The translations under genes were made by a program, and so were the position numbers. This document shows positions 52,486-64,000 of a stretch of DNA of 64,000 bases, in pieces. A model generated the notes under the pieces. The model ran no database searches and had not been told where the DNA came from. It worked only from the letters and a program-made list of their open reading frames with translations. The DNA comes from Ridgeia piscesae (lineage: Eukaryota > Annelida > Polychaeta > Sabellida > Siboglinidae), in NCBI GenBank assembly GCA_025642075.2, contig JAODUO010000073.1:427001-491000 (forward strand). Reading direction: 5' to 3'. Positions within the stretch are counted from its first letter, which is position 1. Each line of letters begins with the position of its first letter.

Positions 52486-55400
52486 CTGGGAGAGAAACAC
52501 AGCCACAGTTATATTGACCTAACTAGCATCAGTGCTCACACATACATATATGTACACGATACTTAGTCAATTTACCTCTTAATTCTTAAGCAAAGACATT
52601 TGTTGTTGTTTTCCATATATTTTGGCTGCGTCTCACAGCATTCTTAGTCTTTCTCCAGTGCCAGAAAGGTTATGTACCTGTGGCTGGTTTCATAAACCGT
52701 ACTTAAACTATGTGTTTACTTAGCGCCACGCAAGTGCGTAAACTCCAATTCTTGCGTAGCTAAGTAGTTGCGTAAAACTAAGCAACACAGGTTTAATGTA
52801 GCGCACTTGACCTATTTCTTAACTATGTATGGCCATAAATCTGTCACATGGTAAGATTAGCGTCATGATACGGGCAACCCCCGGGGTTCCCCTTCCCACA
52901 GTCCTGCTAGAATTATGCTGTTCCTGCAAATAAGAGGGAGAGGAAAAGTCCAACTTCAGTGACGCGGAATTGAGTTGATATTTAACAAAGATCACATCAA
53001 TTCAAATAGGTTCTTAGCAGTGCCGTCATTGTTACAACTTTACTTTCAAAGTGACTGCCTAATGTCTGATATAAACTATTAACTAGTAAGAGCCCTTAAC
53101 GTGAGGTTGAATAAAAAATAAGTAAGTGTTACTTTTCCCCAGGAATCATAGATGAACACCTGAAAGGTTTGCCTGAGATGCAAACATTGTGTAGCACTTG
53201 TTAAATCAGAAGCTATTGGTTCACTGCCAAACATTACTTGTTAAATCAGTGGCTACTGGTCCACTGTCAAGCAAAATTTGTTAGATCAGCTCCTATTGGT
53301 TCAATGCCAAACATTACTTGTTAGATCAGCTCTTATTGGCTGTTAGTGTTGTAAGTCTCTTGTTCACACGAATAATAAAATGAATAATAAAAAATAACTA
53401 ACAAGCAATTGGAAAGTTGAATTATTAAGACATGGAGTGCCATTGTATCTTTAAACACCAACTACAAATAGCTCACCGTGAATTTGAGTGCCTCCTGCCC
53501 GCTGGGCTTTCTGAAGACTCCCTCAAACGCCATCTGGTGTCCACGCTGCCATTTCTTGAACTTTGTTGCGAGCTCTGAACCGAGGAGGAAGCGATGGTCG
53601 CGCAGTTCGTCTCTTGTCACGATCAGAGTGCGCTGCCCGCTGTAGAGGGCCGCATACAGCATGAATGGATCGTCAGCCGAACTGAAACAAAACGTTTACT
53701 TTCTACCACACATTATTTAAAAGTCCCTACTAATGCCTAATCCTCATTGTCACCTGCAACGTCTAACTATTCTATTATTACTATTACAACATGTTCAATT
53801 ATTTTATCCGACATTTCATGATGTGTTAATGTAGTTTTTTAATAATATTTTCCTCGTTTATGTCGTTTAGTTTCTCTAGATCAGTTATGTAAAAGTCTTA
53901 GCAACATTTAGTTTATTATTATATTGTTAGTCTTAAAGTTGTCCCCGTGGTGAGCCTGTGATATTGACACAGATCCCACCCGTCCATTTAACTTTGCATT
54001 TTAGAAATCATCAAATAGCGAGCACACTGAAGTTTCTCATGCACAAAAGACAGCTCATTTGCATGTTCTCATCAACAGATCTCTCAAAGATCAACGTTAA
54101 TGAATGAAACCAAACTACAGATCACCAGAATATCTGTGAAACAGAACCTACATGTGGTGGACCTACTGGACCAGAGTGAACAGAATGGATACACTTATGA
54201 TCAAAATGTGCATTTACGAAGATGAATACGATGGAGAAAATGTCGGGAGCTAACTGCTGGCTGGGATATCAACTGGCTTCACCACTTCATAAAGTGAAGG
54301 ACAAAGAAGAACAGATCAGAAAAAGCCAATCTGTCAACACTCACACATTTTCTGCGTAGAAACAGCCGGCGAGTTCCTCTATCCTCCCAAGGATGTGCAC
54401 CGGCCAATTCTTCATGTGCTTCCTCCCCATCATCAGCACCTTCATCTTGTACCGACTCGCAAAGTACTCGACCACTCGCTCCACCTAGTGACATAAATAG
54501 GAACCTGTTAATCAAGCAGACAAGCTAGCAAATGTAAAAACGACCAGAATTCATACACTTGAGAAGAAATGTTAAACCTTGTGACATCTCAGTGCTTTTC
54601 CTGGCCTCTGTTAAAACACTTACTTACATGGTAGTTAGTTACGCCAAACATACATTTTAGACTTAATTATAATATGGTGTACACCCTCCTGTGGAACCAC
54701 GGGTACAGTTAGAACCATTACTGCATCTTAACTTCCAACAACGTCTTGCTGCAGTGATGCTGTGTGAAGGACTGGTTCATCACAGTTTTTGTACGTGTAA
54801 AACTGACCACCATTTTATATATGACCAGGCCACTTAGAAAATTATGACTTTCAACACATTTATTTTTAATTAATACAATTCTGCATTATTCAAGGCATTC
54901 ACATCCTCTATTGACCCTGCTGTACAAAGTACTGTGAAAAAAGCAAAACAGGGATAGATTTCAAATTAATATAGATTCATGCTTATTATTTAAACAGTTA
55001 TATCTGTCCAGGAGACTCTGGCTAAGACTGATAATTGATTGGTCATGTGACTGCCACATTATTGAATCAATCAGACATTAAAAGTTTTCCTCTCGTTTTG
55101 TCAGCGATATGTGCCATTAGGTAATTCCCAGCATTGGCTGGGCAAATTCCTGCCTAACCAGGATACATAAATTCTTTTTTTTCAATCCCGCAAAAGAGCA
55201 CCAGACATTCAAAACAAATGTGAACATTCTTTAAATCAGTTCTGTTTTACAGCAACCGACGTAATGTTTAACACAGTCTCACCAATTTGGCTCGATATTG
55301 TAACGATGCCTTTTGAGATGTGACATGGGACACATTCAGTGCGTCCACCACAATGTCAAATGGTGCATTTTCTCGTAGGAAATCAGTGAATCGCTTGAGC

Positions 55401-57115
55401 TCTTCTGGAGAGGAGTTCAGGAAGACATTGCCTCTTTTGACGGACTTTGCAAGGAATGATTCTCGCAGTTCAGTGAAGTCCTCAGGTGTAATTGTTGACA
55501 GCGACTCGAGAGGCAGTCGACATGACTCACACATGCCCCTGAAACACAGTGTTTGTTGTTGTTTTTCTATTTGTGCCAAATCTGATTAAGAAACATTTTA
55601 ATTATTTACCTGAGAGTTTGTTAACAAACAGGACCACAGCGGGATATAATTAATTATAACCACAGCAATATATAATGGATCACATGTTTCAATAGAAATA
55701 TATTCTAAAGTAATACACAGTCCCATGTCACTACAAACAGTCCCATGTTACTACAAACACAGTCCGATGTTACTACAAACACAGTCCGATGTGACTACAA
55801 ACACAGTCCCATGTTACTACAAACACAGTCCCATGTGACTACAAACACAGTCCCATGTCACTACAAACACAGTCCCATGTCACTACAAACACAGTCCCAT
55901 GTCACTACAAACACAGTCCCATGTCACTATAAACACAGTCCCATGTCACTACAAACACAGTCCCATGTAACTACAAACAGTCCCATGTCACTACAAACAC
56001 AGTGCATCTCACCGTGAGTGCATCTCACCGTGAGTGCATCTCACCGTGAGTGCATCTCACCGTGAGTGCATCTCACCGTGAGTGTATCTCACCGTGAGTG
56101 CATCTCACCTTGAGTGCATCTCACCGTGAGTGCATCTCACCGTGAGTGTATCTCACCGTGAGTGCATCTCACCTTGAGTGATTCTCACCATGAGTGCATC
56201 TCACCGTGAGTGCATCTCACCGTAAGTGCATCTCATCGTGAGTGCATCTCACCGTGAGTGCATCTCACCATGAGTGCATCTCACCGTAAGTGTATCTCCT
56301 CCCAGTCTCCCAGGTATCCACTCTCCTTTCTCTGTATTTATATACATGTCCTATTGACTTCTGGTCTCGCAATAGGACATTTTGAAAGGAATAGTTTGGA
56401 AACATACAAAGGCACTTACTGGGTATACTTTATAGGGGACAAATTGTATAGTGAGACACTCCCCAGGCCATACTGCAATTACAAATCTGAGAACACCTTC
56501 CACAGAGGGCGCCACAAGTACAAAGCATAAACATAGGGTGTTCGTTTTATTAACCATAGAATTCTTAATTAACCGTGCTTCGACAATAAATTGTGGCGCC
56601 ACATAGTGGCACCGGTAGTTCTACTGTTTCCACTAGTGTCATCCACCAGGTTACATCAGCTGTCTAGAAATGATGTATTCATCCAGATGTATGTGTCAAA
56701 GGGGTGGCAAGGTGGCAGATGCTGGTGGAATTGTCTGCTGTTGTCACTGGCTCAGTGGTTGACAGAGAAGCAATCGCAATAAATGATGGATCTGATGACA
56801 ATTTTTTTTCCTAGATTTATACCAGACACTGCTGAAGTGGGGGGGGGGGGTGTTAATTAGAGCATGCATGCTTGTTACAATGTATACGGTAAACACAACA
56901 CAAATATGTAATGTTGTGATGGGTGATGACAATGATCCTGGTCTTAATTAGCTGCTCGTTTATAAGTGAAGAATACTGTAAACTGACAGACTACTGCTAC
57001 ACATACTTGCTCGTGACGCTGGTGTATGTCCCTGTCCACTTCTCCTGAGTGCGACTGTAAACAGAGCAACTTGTTTGAAGCAAAATGTCCTTGTATTACA
57101 ACTATGAAATTTAAA

Positions 57116-57177
<62 letters not shown>

Positions 57178-59136
57178 CTATTACCCTTAAGTCTTCATCA
57201 GGAATTTGTTTTACTCGCCTGAGTATCCACAAATGGACTAGTCTGCTACATCTTCATCTTCATTTGATTCATTATTACCAGGGTAGTTTCTTTTTCCTTC
57301 ACGCAAATTGTTACAACAAACAAAATATATGAGTTGTATTTCCAGTAATTAAGTAGCTCTTTTTATGAGGAATGATTTATTTCAAAACAATCAACCAGGG
57401 GCACCATAAAAAATCACAAAGGTTTACCAATTTTCTGCTGATATGTTCAAATATATACCCAGTTGCTAAAATCTTCACAACCAGCATGATATTGAGCTTG
57501 AAATTACTAATTTTAATCATCTCTAGATCTTCTGAAATGTTTCTATGATTTGGAAGGTGTTGGCGACAAAACAACTACAGTGTGAAAAATGTTCTAACAT
57601 CAATATTGTTTCCTTTTAAAGCACAGTACACCACGAGTATGTATGTATACAACACTTTTCTGAAGTACAGTGTAAGTGTTGCTTTGAGTTTGAGTGAATG
57701 GAGTGAGTAACGATGCATGTGTGACCTTCACCTTTCAAACCAGTGCTTGAGCTGCTCAACGACTGATGCCGATGGGATCCACGTGTAGCTACTCATCTTT
57801 AGCAGCATGTCAGTGACCATCTGACCACTCCCACTGTCCAGTTCCATCATTGTCTCAAAGACACTATCGGTTGGCACAAGGCCATTGTTGACCATTGTAC
57901 CTTCAAGAGATGAGATGTCCAGTAGAATGGGCAAAGCAATGTTAGAAACACGATGTTGGATGGACGACACAAAGCCATCTGGCCTCAGGGAAGGTCTCGG
58001 GGGGGGGGAGGTGTGCACAATTTTAACAGGGCTACATCAAAAGTTTTTCTCAATGAATTCATCAAAACTATTAAAAAAAACATCCATAAGCAAGGCAGCA
58101 TTTATAGTAATTTTATTAATTATTTACCTTAACTTATTATCTTACGTAAATGTTATTCTGATTTATATTTATCTATCAATTGTATATATGGGTATTTTAC
58201 CTGAAATGTATTTGTGGTAATGAAGTAGCATGCATGCATTTTTGGTTATACACAGTAAATTACACACTCTGTGGCAATGACAGCTATAAACCTGAAACGA
58301 TTTGAAAACATTCTACGGGGATCCCAAGCATGTACCACTATAGGTTTAGATTTGTCAAACTCTCCATTCTAACCCACAAGGCAATGTCGTCTACGTGGGA
58401 AAAACAACTTGTAAATTGCAGTGCACCTGTGGGGTTTCAATCAGCCTAGACATCCAATCCACACTTGTCTGTGTGTGGAGGTGCCATGGAGTTAGATCAT
58501 GGGAGGTGCCTGGTTACAGCTAGCAGAGGATGCACTAAAATGGAAAGGTCAGACCCCACAAGGACTAGTACACTTGTCTGAGTCAGCAGGAGTGAGTGTC
58601 TAGGTGCATGGGGGGGGGGGGGCAGTGGCGTGTTTATGGATGAAAATACATGAATGGTGAAAGGGCACTGAATCGTGGCCCAAATTTTTATTCTGAATTT
58701 TTTAGACATTATGTAACAAATTGTGCTAATTCAGCAAGGACAAGTAACAGGTGACTTGATCTGGTCCCTGGTGGCCAATTCCTTTACCAATATGAAATCC
58801 CTGAACTACGTACTGGCAAACATAAAATCTGATAATATTTTTTACACTACAAAACCAATAGAATGAATGAACCATTAAGAGTATTAGATACACATAATTT
58901 TAACTGGCTTAATTTTGGGTCAATCCATGCCAGGGTTTTTTCACACCAGTTTTTTACATTTGTATTGTTTCAGCCATTTTGCAGTTTCACATTTATGTTA
59001 GGATCTGGCAACAGGATACAAATAAATTATTATCAAGCTAACCCTCTGACCATGTCAGAGAGCTCAGAAAAATATGATATTACAGAAAAAGTGTCTGACC
59101 CTCTGTATAGTGTATACATTGGGCAAAAACAAAACA

Positions 59137-59186
<50 letters not shown>

Positions 59187-60345
59187 CGTGCGTGCGCGTG
59201 CGTCTGTGTGTCTGTAGTCTGTATGTTTGTGTGTGTGTAGATGGGGGTATATATGTGTGCATAGAACTCTGTTGCCATGATATTTATAGATCATTACACA
59301 TGTAACATAACCACTATCATTAGGCTAGGTTAAACATAAACTTAAATATACTGCTTTGTGTCCTACATTCCTTGATATGCAAAATAATATAGTATATATA
59401 ATATATAAATAATATAGTATTTTCTGTCCATTTTAGAACTCCCCTGACTTTATGATAATGTTTATACCCAGAGTTATGAATATATATTAGAGAATAAACA
59501 AGGAATGTGACAATACCTATGAGCTCTTCCACTGTGCTTTGATCTCCAGCCTTGAGGGCTGCTACAACAACAGGACTGTAGGTCACACCGGTCGGTTCTG
59601 AGGTTAGTTTGATCATGTCAATAAAAGCGAAACACTCCCCCCACCGAGGTGTCAGGGAGAAGGCCCGAATGAGGATCAAAGCGGACGTAGCATCGAGAAC
59701 ATCGGTGATTCCGCACAACTCCTCGTACGCTGCATTGAATGTGTTCTGGTTCTCCTGTCCACCCTGAGACGCACACAGCAAGATGAATGGGACCAGCACA
59801 GCAATGTTCATCTTCTCACTGATTTCACTGCGATAATACTGCAACAGCGACTGGCCAACTTCAAATACATACTTTGACGGTGGCTCCCTATTTGCCAGCA
59901 TTAACATGATGTTGGCTGGCCACGCCTTCTTGAACTGATGGAGTCCAGCTAGTTTGTCTCTGATGCCGTCCCAAATATCACTCGAGACTTTGCGCTGCTC
60001 ACCTTGCAACAGGTCATTGATGATGTCATCAAGAACCCCCCGTCTCCTGTCAATGTGAGGTTCTGATTTCTCAAAGTCCAGCCTACGTTTAGAGTCTTGT
60101 TGAACGTTTTCTTCGTCATATAGCAATGACCGCATGTTCAGTCGGACTTTACTCCTCTGTCTTCTGTCAACTGCCCATGTATGCTTGCCAGCACACGACA
60201 AGACTGATGGTGAAATTGTTTGACAATGCAGAAATCTGCCCGACACGTGACGCTCCGTAGCCAAGGTTGTAGCAGATACACGCTGGATGACTAGTCTACA
60301 CCGATACAGCATCGCTGGCAGTCTCACTGGCATCATACTGCTCAT
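52162..60345 (-). CDS. PRORP: Mitochondrial RNase P catalytic subunit (PRORP)
   Basis: Protein-only endonuclease cutting the 5' leader from mitochondrial tRNA precursors. Exons: 60345-59517, 57978-57732, 57054-57007, 55538-55283, 54484-54345, 53681-53477, 52485-52162; phases agree, 682 aa (human 583). The N terminus (MSSMMPVRLPAMLYRCRLVI) is basic and hydrophobic like a mitochondrial presequence. A helical PPR region spans about residues 130-360. The zinc site is complete: C378/C381 in 'GMCESC', H592 in 'GWHIP', C612 in 'KWLCL'. The four metal-binding Asp of the NYN nuclease are present: D440 ('IVVDALN'), D510/D511 ('SADDPF') and D531 ('TRDELRDH'). The exon 2 acceptor follows a long C run. 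The C terminus continues 69 residues past 'KWLCL', where the family normally stops. It shares a divergent upstream region with TEDC1. Confidence 0.94.
55717..56003. repeat. 22-bp tandem repeat in PRORP intron 3
   Basis: About 13 units of ACAGTCCCATGTCACTACAA with AC at the end; some lack one or two bases or carry T/G variants. Confidence 0.95.
56001..56298. repeat. 16-bp tandem repeat in PRORP intron 3
   Basis: About 18 units of GAGTGCATCTCACCGT directly beside the 22-bp array. On the PRORP sense strand every unit reads CACGGTGAGATGCACT, which contains a 5'-splice-site-like ACG then GTGAGA. The plus strand contains ACC then GTGAGT. Confidence 0.95.
57007..57054 (-). CDS. PRORP: PRORP exon 3 (48 bp)
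   Basis: A short exon between TTTACAG and GTATGT. Joined to its neighbours it reads 'FES RTQEKWTGTYTSVTS KGMCESC', matching the human region with 'QWKGQFTTV' before the CxxC zinc ligand pair. The entry phase (two bases carried) and exit phase (two bases) fit both neighbouring exons, so the exon is well supported although tiny. Confidence 0.88.
57120..57175. repeat. AT microsatellite in PRORP intron 2
   Basis: Uninterrupted TA repeat just upstream, in transcript order, of exon 3. Confidence 0.95.
57979..59516 (-). other. PRORP intron 1 content
   Basis: Contains G runs on the plus strand at 57999-58008 and 58611-58621 and a GT/GTGC microsatellite at 59140-59200. No other gene recognised. The first G run is, on the gene strand, the C-rich tract just before the exon 2 acceptor. 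Confidence 0.6.
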
Positions 60346-61132
60346 GTGAAGAGACCGAGGAGAGCACAGCTGTCAGTTGTGTGTGGTCCTGGAATGTGTC
60401 AATTACAAAAAAATATTATTTGATGAACACTGCAGCTTAATAAAACAATTCAGTTGGGCAAATTGCACCAAATACTTGTTTAAGTTATTTTATATAATAT
60501 ATACTCATCATAATCTTATATAATCATCATTATCTAGGATATCCCCTCTTAACTAACGTCTAAACAGTCTATATAATTTAAATTTTAATAAAAACTTAAA
60601 ACACATTGGAATAAATATCCATGGAATATTCCATGACTATATCCATGGCATTGTCAATGACTTGGTTGTACATATTAGTGTTATTTCGCATTTACAGTCA
60701 AAACTATTTCATACACTACTCTCTGTTTTAGGCAGACACAATCTTAATGAAGAGTGACATAAATGCACCTGTTAATCAATTACGGGATGGTCCTTGGGCG
60801 ATAATATAACAGTTTATTAACTACATGTAATAACACAGCTTTCTTGGTGTGTCCGACGTACATCATAACATCACTGCATTACAGAACACATTAAAATCAT
60901 GGATATCATACGCACAGATGTCAATGTTTGGTGTATCAAAAATGTAATGCTCCAATTGAACATAACGCCTTCATCTAGCACTGCAGCACGCCATTACACT
61001 CTTGAATAACCAGCGCTCCCCAGATCCAGGAATCGCCATGTTTACAGAAAAAAACATGGCATTGCCAGTTCAGGTTTATCAATATTCTGCTGATCAGACG
61101 TTGACATTTTAAAGCAACATTCAGCGCAAGCT
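60346..61132. promoter_or_regulatory. Divergent PRORP-TEDC1 promoter region
   Basis: Only 787 bases separate the two start codons. GCCATGTTT (61035-61043) and AAACATGGC (61052-61060) form an inverted pair with an 8-base spacer; each arm fits the YY1 core GCCATnTT. A possible 5' UTR intron acceptor for PRORP (ACATTCCAG on the minus strand) lies near 60390. Transcription starts are inferred to lie around 61.0 kb. Confidence 0.5.
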
Positions 61133-64000
61133 ATGGCTCAGATTCGAGGAACAATAGAATTGCTTACTAAAATTTTACAAGAGAATGGTGAATCTACTGT
61201 CAAAGCGGAAACTTTCCGGTTGGCGAAATTCAACGATAAAGATGCCGTGAGTTCCACTGACTTGGTTTTTAGGGTTTGAGAGACGGATAGATTTGACTGA
61301 GTGTCTTGACATCCAGCTTATATTAACTCCATTCCATTAATAAACTACAACACATATCACCGGCAGTTCATTTTGTTAATAGGCATAAAGAGTAGGAGAA
61401 GGCTTAACTGACGAAGTACCCGGCGTTATTTTATAGATTTCTGGTCAAGGCCCTGGACCTTGTCTTGTGGATCCTGAGCTGGCTGAGGCACAAATCGACA
61501 AAATAATAATCGTTTGTCCTAATGTTTTGTTTGCCATTGTAACACAAAACCCGCCCGCCTGTATCCTCAGCATGTTGACTCAGGCTAGACGGTATCGGGA
61601 GGGCAGAAGACACACACACCCCCATATAATGATTGATAAATATTGAATAAGTAATCAGAACACTGTTCAATTTTTTTAAATGTTAAACCAATCTTAAAAA
61701 AATAGACCATACAAATAAAATCACATAAAAGGTGCTGCATCAAAAAAACATAATGTCCTATCTGTGCTGTTTAAAGTGCTCTGAGGCAAGAACATTTACC
61801 TTGAGAACCAACTTCATCAAGGTGGGATCTGGCACTGGCAGTATTAAAATTTGAACTGTCTATGTGTAAGTGAGCCGTATTTTTAGACCCATGGCCTAAC
61901 CGTACGTGAGGATCCGCATGAACGTGAGGACGAGATGGATGCTCGTTGCATCCATCTTGTCGCATCAATACGGTGGAATTACACAAGGGAGCGATGTTTT
62001 TGACATTGTTAGATTTATTGACAGCCGTGGGGCTATATGTCAACTTGCGGAAAAAATAAAAGGCACAAAATCTCACATATATTTATAACTGAGTGCCAAA
62101 AGAGCTTCCGTTTGTTCGTACATCAACATGCACGTATGAAAAAACTCACATACGTGTGTTTATTAAAAACTCACGTAGGCCTACTTTTAGATCTGAGTGC
62201 TAAAGATACGGCAGTAGAGCTTATGTATATAAACATGCGTGCATGTGCGGGAAAACTCACATACTTTTGGAACAGCCACTAAAGATAAGGCTCACGTATG
62301 GAAATCATGCACATGCGCTTATGGAATGTCGTACCTTTAGACAAACGATGCTAAAAATACAGCTCAGTAACTGAAAATAAAATCATACGCATGCACAGAA
62401 TAAATGGCTTATGTCATACTTTTAGACTGGCGGCCTACATATGCGTAGCCACTGCCATTAAAATTGGCCAAGAGTTAGAACAGGATTATTCGGTGACACA
62501 ATTTTGATCTTGCACAAATTTTACATTTGTGAGTATGAAAGACTCCCCGGTAGGCTAACATCACAGCATGACAACTGACAAGAATGCACAAATCAAAATA
62601 CTAGGACAACTAGTGCATTCATTTGACATGCATTTATTACTGGACAAAGATTGTAATGTGGGTGATATTCAGTTGTTACTGCACCAAAGAGAATGTTGAC
62701 ATCACAGGGCAAAAATTTAAGTTGTTCACAGCATGTCATCCATCTGGCCACAATTTGAACAGAACATTAACATTTAATAGTACCAATTCAAACTGTACAT
62801 GCATACAACTAGTGACATCAGTACATATTTTTGTAGTTGCATTATTGTCTTTATATCTAGAAAAAAACATGGAATGCAAATTTTAGAACAACCTTTAGCA
62901 ATAGCCCCCAGGTCCCCTAGGCCACTTGGTCACCCAGGCAAAGCAAAGAAGACTATTTTATTTAATATCACACCAGATCCGGTTATAATCTATGAAACAT
63001 TGAAAATAAGTACTGTAGTCTGCTAGATAGCCTGCATCATTTCATCCTGCACACGCAAAAGATTTGGAGCTAATGACTACATTTAAGATTTACTAGGTAC
63101 CATTATTTTAACTAACTGAAGTGGTATGTTGTCTACATCCTTTACTTTTTTATTTTGTTATTTTATTCACAACAATATGTCACAAAACAGGAGCAAAAGA
63201 AAGAAGTTGTACATGTACAATCATCTTGTTTCCATAGTGGACCTCTATAAAATATAAATATGTTCACCTAAAATAAATAATTAATACAAGCAAATCACAT
63301 GAATATCGTTAAATTGAAAATTGGTTAATATGGTTTCTCACTTTCTGTCTTATGTGACTTTGCAGGGGAAGCCAATGCTGATACTTCTGTTTGAGTTGTT
63401 GTACTTCTGTGAATATGGCAAGATTGATCACATCGCTGCCAAGGCTTGCACTGAACTCACTCAAGGTTAGTTACTTTAAATTCTTAGTGCAAAAAAGTTA
63501 TCTTTTTAGGATGTAAAATTGAGAGGCAGTTTGATTTAGAAGGTTCCCTAATGCAGTGCAGTTTTCGGCTAAACAATCCACCACTTTTTGGAATGACTGA
63601 TAAGTAAGTGACAAATGACAACACAATTTCAATTTTGCTTACTGAAGTAAGTAAATACCTCCAAATAAGTTTGTGTTCTATTTAAAGACATTGTTGACCA
63701 GGAGACAGTGGTCAAAGGATGGAAATGGACACAGAAATAGATAAGTGTCCCTGATCCCTTAGAGGAAGTCAGTAACCAATGCAATGGTGTTACTTCATCC
63801 TGTTGCAGATGAGTTGTTTGTGTACGTGAAGATGGAGCTCCAGAAACGTGGGTTCTTCCTGAGGGAGTTTGCGACCCTGCCGCGAGACCTGAGCACTGGC
63901 AGCCGTGAAATGCTGCTGGCGTTTGGCTGGCTCATGTGTAAGGAGAACATCATGCAGAAGTTCATGCAGACATGTACCTCGCCTCTGGACGACGACACGA
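61133..64000 (+). CDS. TEDC1: Tubulin epsilon and delta complex protein 1, 5' part
   Basis: Partner of TEDC2 with epsilon- and delta-tubulin, needed for triplet microtubules of centrioles. Three exons are in the window: 61133-61246, 63366-63465 and 63809 onward, cut by the window end. Phases agree, giving 135 residues so far. It starts MAQIRGTIELLTKILQENGE. 'ETFRLAKFND' parallels the human 'EIFRRAKFD', and 'REMLLAFGWLMCKENIMQKF' parallels the human 'RELLLALSWLLA' segment. Borders are GTGAGT/TTGCAG, AAG-GTTAG/TTGCAG. The identity rests on these few conserved segments in a fast-evolving family, so it is less certain than the other genes. Confidence 0.82.
61860..62460. repeat. Degenerate tandem repeat in TEDC1 intron 1
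   Basis: Loosely repeated units of about 90-130 bases share 'GTATTTTTAGAC/CATACTTTTAGAC', 'GAGTGCTAAAGATACGGC', 'CATGCGTGCATGTGCG' and 'AAACTCACATAC'. The units are diverged and indels are common, so the edges are approximate. Confidence 0.5.

Noticed and set aside
62623..63026. Short frames in TEDC1 intron 1
   Set aside because: No domain, no splice context and AT-rich composition like the surrounding intron.

Overview
The window is nuclear DNA from an animal. It carries intron-rich genes with canonical GT-AG introns, no operons, long CA/GT and AT microsatellites, several minisatellites, and decayed non-LTR retrotransposons, a tRNA-derived SINE and foldback/MITE elements. The repeat mix (a CR1-type LINE with an SGNH esterase in ORF1, a LINE whose endonuclease resembles 'craniofacial development protein 2-like' proteins, an L2-like LINE) and the conserved proteins suit a marine invertebrate, most likely a lophotrochozoan such as a mollusc. 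That placement is inference and cannot be fixed from the sequence alone.

Five protein genes are supported, and their exons join in consistent phase. (1) A short STIP1/HOP co-chaperone, + strand, 5404-15842, nine coding exons, 323 aa; it starts directly at TPR2A and has no TPR1/DP1 part. (2) PSMA6, proteasome alpha-6, - strand, 17799-21866, seven exons, 246 aa, convergent with STIP1. (3) SLC35B2-like PAPS transporter, + strand, 38320-40803, two coding exons, 449 aa. (4) PRORP, the protein-only mitochondrial RNase P nuclease, - strand, 52162-60345, seven exons, 682 aa as read, including an unusual C-terminal tail. (5) The first three exons of TEDC1, + strand from 61133, running off the window end and divergent from PRORP. 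These are unrelated housekeeping genes (chaperoning, proteasome, sulfation donor transport, tRNA 5' processing, centriole tubulin); nothing suggests a shared pathway.

Layout: 1-5.2 kb holds CA repeats, a 31-bp satellite and a LINE fragment. 5.4-16.4 kb is STIP1, with transposon remnants and large repeats in its introns. 17.4 kb has a near-perfect palindrome between the two convergent gene ends. 17.8-22 kb is PSMA6. 22.7-30.5 kb is a block of two opposed LINEs. 30.5-38.2 kb is gene-poor DNA with MITEs and AT repeats. 38.3-41.7 kb is SLC35B2. 41.7-52 kb is gene-poor and contains a 2.9-kb minisatellite of 53/54-bp units. 52.2-60.3 kb is PRORP and 61.1 kb to the end is TEDC1.

The most striking observation is in the last STIP1 introns. 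A 36-bp tandem array repeats the 3' splice site and the first nine bases of exon 8, followed each time by a GTAAAT donor-like sequence. It is open in the STIP1 frame and joins exon 8 directly. Other notable points are the TPR1-less HOP, a PRORP tail containing a locally duplicated sequence, several foldback elements beside or inside genes, and a minisatellite open in all six frames.
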